A DNA stretch of 5,636 bases, from contig JABFVX010000127.1 in NCBI GenBank assembly GCA_013362555.1, positions 1 through 5,636 on the forward strand. Reading direction: 5' to 3'. The position numbers and the translations under genes were made by a program. Below are positions 5,069 to 5,636 of the stretch, in pieces (within the stretch, counting starts at the first letter, position 1; each line of letters opens with the position of its first letter). The stretch is from Mycobacteriaceae bacterium (lineage in GTDB: Bacteria > Actinomycetota > Actinomycetes > Mycobacteriales > Mycobacteriaceae). The notes under the pieces are model-generated. The model did not search any database. It was not told the origin of the DNA and was given only the letters and a program-made list of their open reading frames with translations.

Positions 5069-5636
5069 TCAACGGCGAGCCGCACGGGCGGCGGGGGCGA
5101 GCCGCAGCAGCAGGGCGGCCGCGGCCAGCAGTGCCAGACAGCGCAGCGGGGTGACCGGAAGGACGACCATCGTCGCCGTGCGGCCCGCCAGCACGCCGCC
5201 GAACCCGACTGCCGAAAAGCCCAGCACCGCAATAACACCCAGCACCATGCCAGCCGCCGAGCGGGCCGCGCCCGGGGGCGGTCCCAGCGGCCGCGACGGG
5301 CGGTCGACCCGGCGGAACGCGGCGATCAGCAGCACCGTCACGGCGGCGTACCCCGCCAGCAATGCAGGCCGGGTGGCCCACCAGACCCAGGAGCCGACGG
5401 CGGGGCCGGGCGCCCCGGCCGCGACCAGTGTGCCCTGCACCGCGAACAGTGCCGTCAGGTGCCACAGGAATGCCGTCATGGCCAGGCCGTTGGCGGCCAC
5501 GACGGCAGTCCACACCCGCGGCCGCCGCAGCGCGCGCTCGATCGGCCCGCGCAGCAGCAGCGCCGCTCCGATCAGCCAGCACCCGTGTGCCAGCAGCGCA
5601 GCGTTGGGCGGCGACATGTTCGACACCGCGGCGCCC
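5069..5636 (-). CDS. Acyltransferase-3-like membrane protein, C-terminal part
   Basis: The minus-strand frame is open from the window edge to TGA (complement of 5069-5071), giving 188 visible residues. It is very hydrophobic with about five likely membrane helices. Numbering from the GTG at 5626-5624, these are near residues 8-26, 40-68, 78-104, 124-147 and 150-176. The stretch RRPRVWTAVVAANGLAMTAFLWHLTAL (nt about 5450-5530), preceded by SNMSPPNAALLAHG, resembles the C-terminal half of actinobacterial acyltransferase-3 proteins, which O-acylate sugars, lipids or antibiotics at the membrane. The catalytic His expected near the N-terminus of that family would lie off the window, so activity cannot be judged. 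The GTG at 5626 is unlikely to be the start, because the frame stays open to the edge and the protein already reads as mid-domain. The family call is moderate. Confidence 0.6.
   Translation of the reverse strand, partial: GAAVSNMSPPNAALLAHGCWLIGAALLLRGPIERALRRPRVWTAVVAANGLAMTAFLWHLTALFAVQGTLVAAGAPGPAVGSWVWWATRPALLAGYAAVTVLLIAAFRRVDRPSRPLGPPPGAARSAAGMVLGVIAVLGFSAVGFGGVLAGRTATMVVLPVTPLRCLALLAAAALLLRLAPAARAARR

Noticed and set aside
5624..5626. GTG as the true start of the minus-strand membrane protein (185 residues)
   Set aside because: The frame stays open to the window edge and the sequence resembles the middle to C-terminal part of a larger acyltransferase, so the gene most likely begins off the window.

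Overview
The window is very GC-rich, with strong G/C bias at third codon positions, GTG as well as ATG starts, and actinobacterial-type proteins. It looks like chromosomal DNA of a high-GC actinomycete, most likely Pseudonocardiales (Saccharopolyspora/Amycolatopsis-like). That placement rests on protein style only and is tentative. The genes are housekeeping or conserved-accessory. I see no phage, plasmid, transposase, CRISPR or tRNA/rRNA signal.

Layout, left to right: (1) purB, adenylosuccinate lyase, + strand, complete except for its first few codons; (2) a 29-bp perfect-stem hairpin that begins inside the purB stop codon; (3) a small HIT-family nucleotide hydrolase/transferase, + strand; (4) ptrB, oligopeptidase B (family S9A), + strand, 16 bp after the HIT gene; (5) a 183-bp spacer holding a 42-bp direct repeat at a 74-bp offset, followed by a lone half of the same hairpin sequence; (6) a DUF2334-type polysaccharide-deacetylase-like protein, + strand; (7) a second, nearly identical hairpin between convergent genes; (8) on the - strand, the C-terminal part of a multi-pass membrane protein resembling acyltransferase-3 enzymes, running off the right edge.

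The four + strand genes do not form one obvious pathway. purB makes AMP and AICAR precursors, the HIT protein probably acts on nucleotide conjugates, PtrB trims basic peptides in the cytosol, and the DUF2334 protein has no known function. Proximity of purB and ptrB is also known in mycobacteria (M. tuberculosis purB Rv0777, purC Rv0780, ptrB Rv0781-0782), so this is probably an old actinobacterial neighbourhood. Each + strand start visible in the window lacks a proper Shine-Dalgarno. Two of the three have a TAnnnT box exactly 6 nt upstream, so leaderless transcription of individual genes is likelier than one long operon.

The most unusual content is non-coding: a repeated, highly symmetric hairpin (two full copies and one half copy in 5.6 kb) and the internally duplicated spacer after ptrB. 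Nothing here convincingly amounts to a new multi-gene system.
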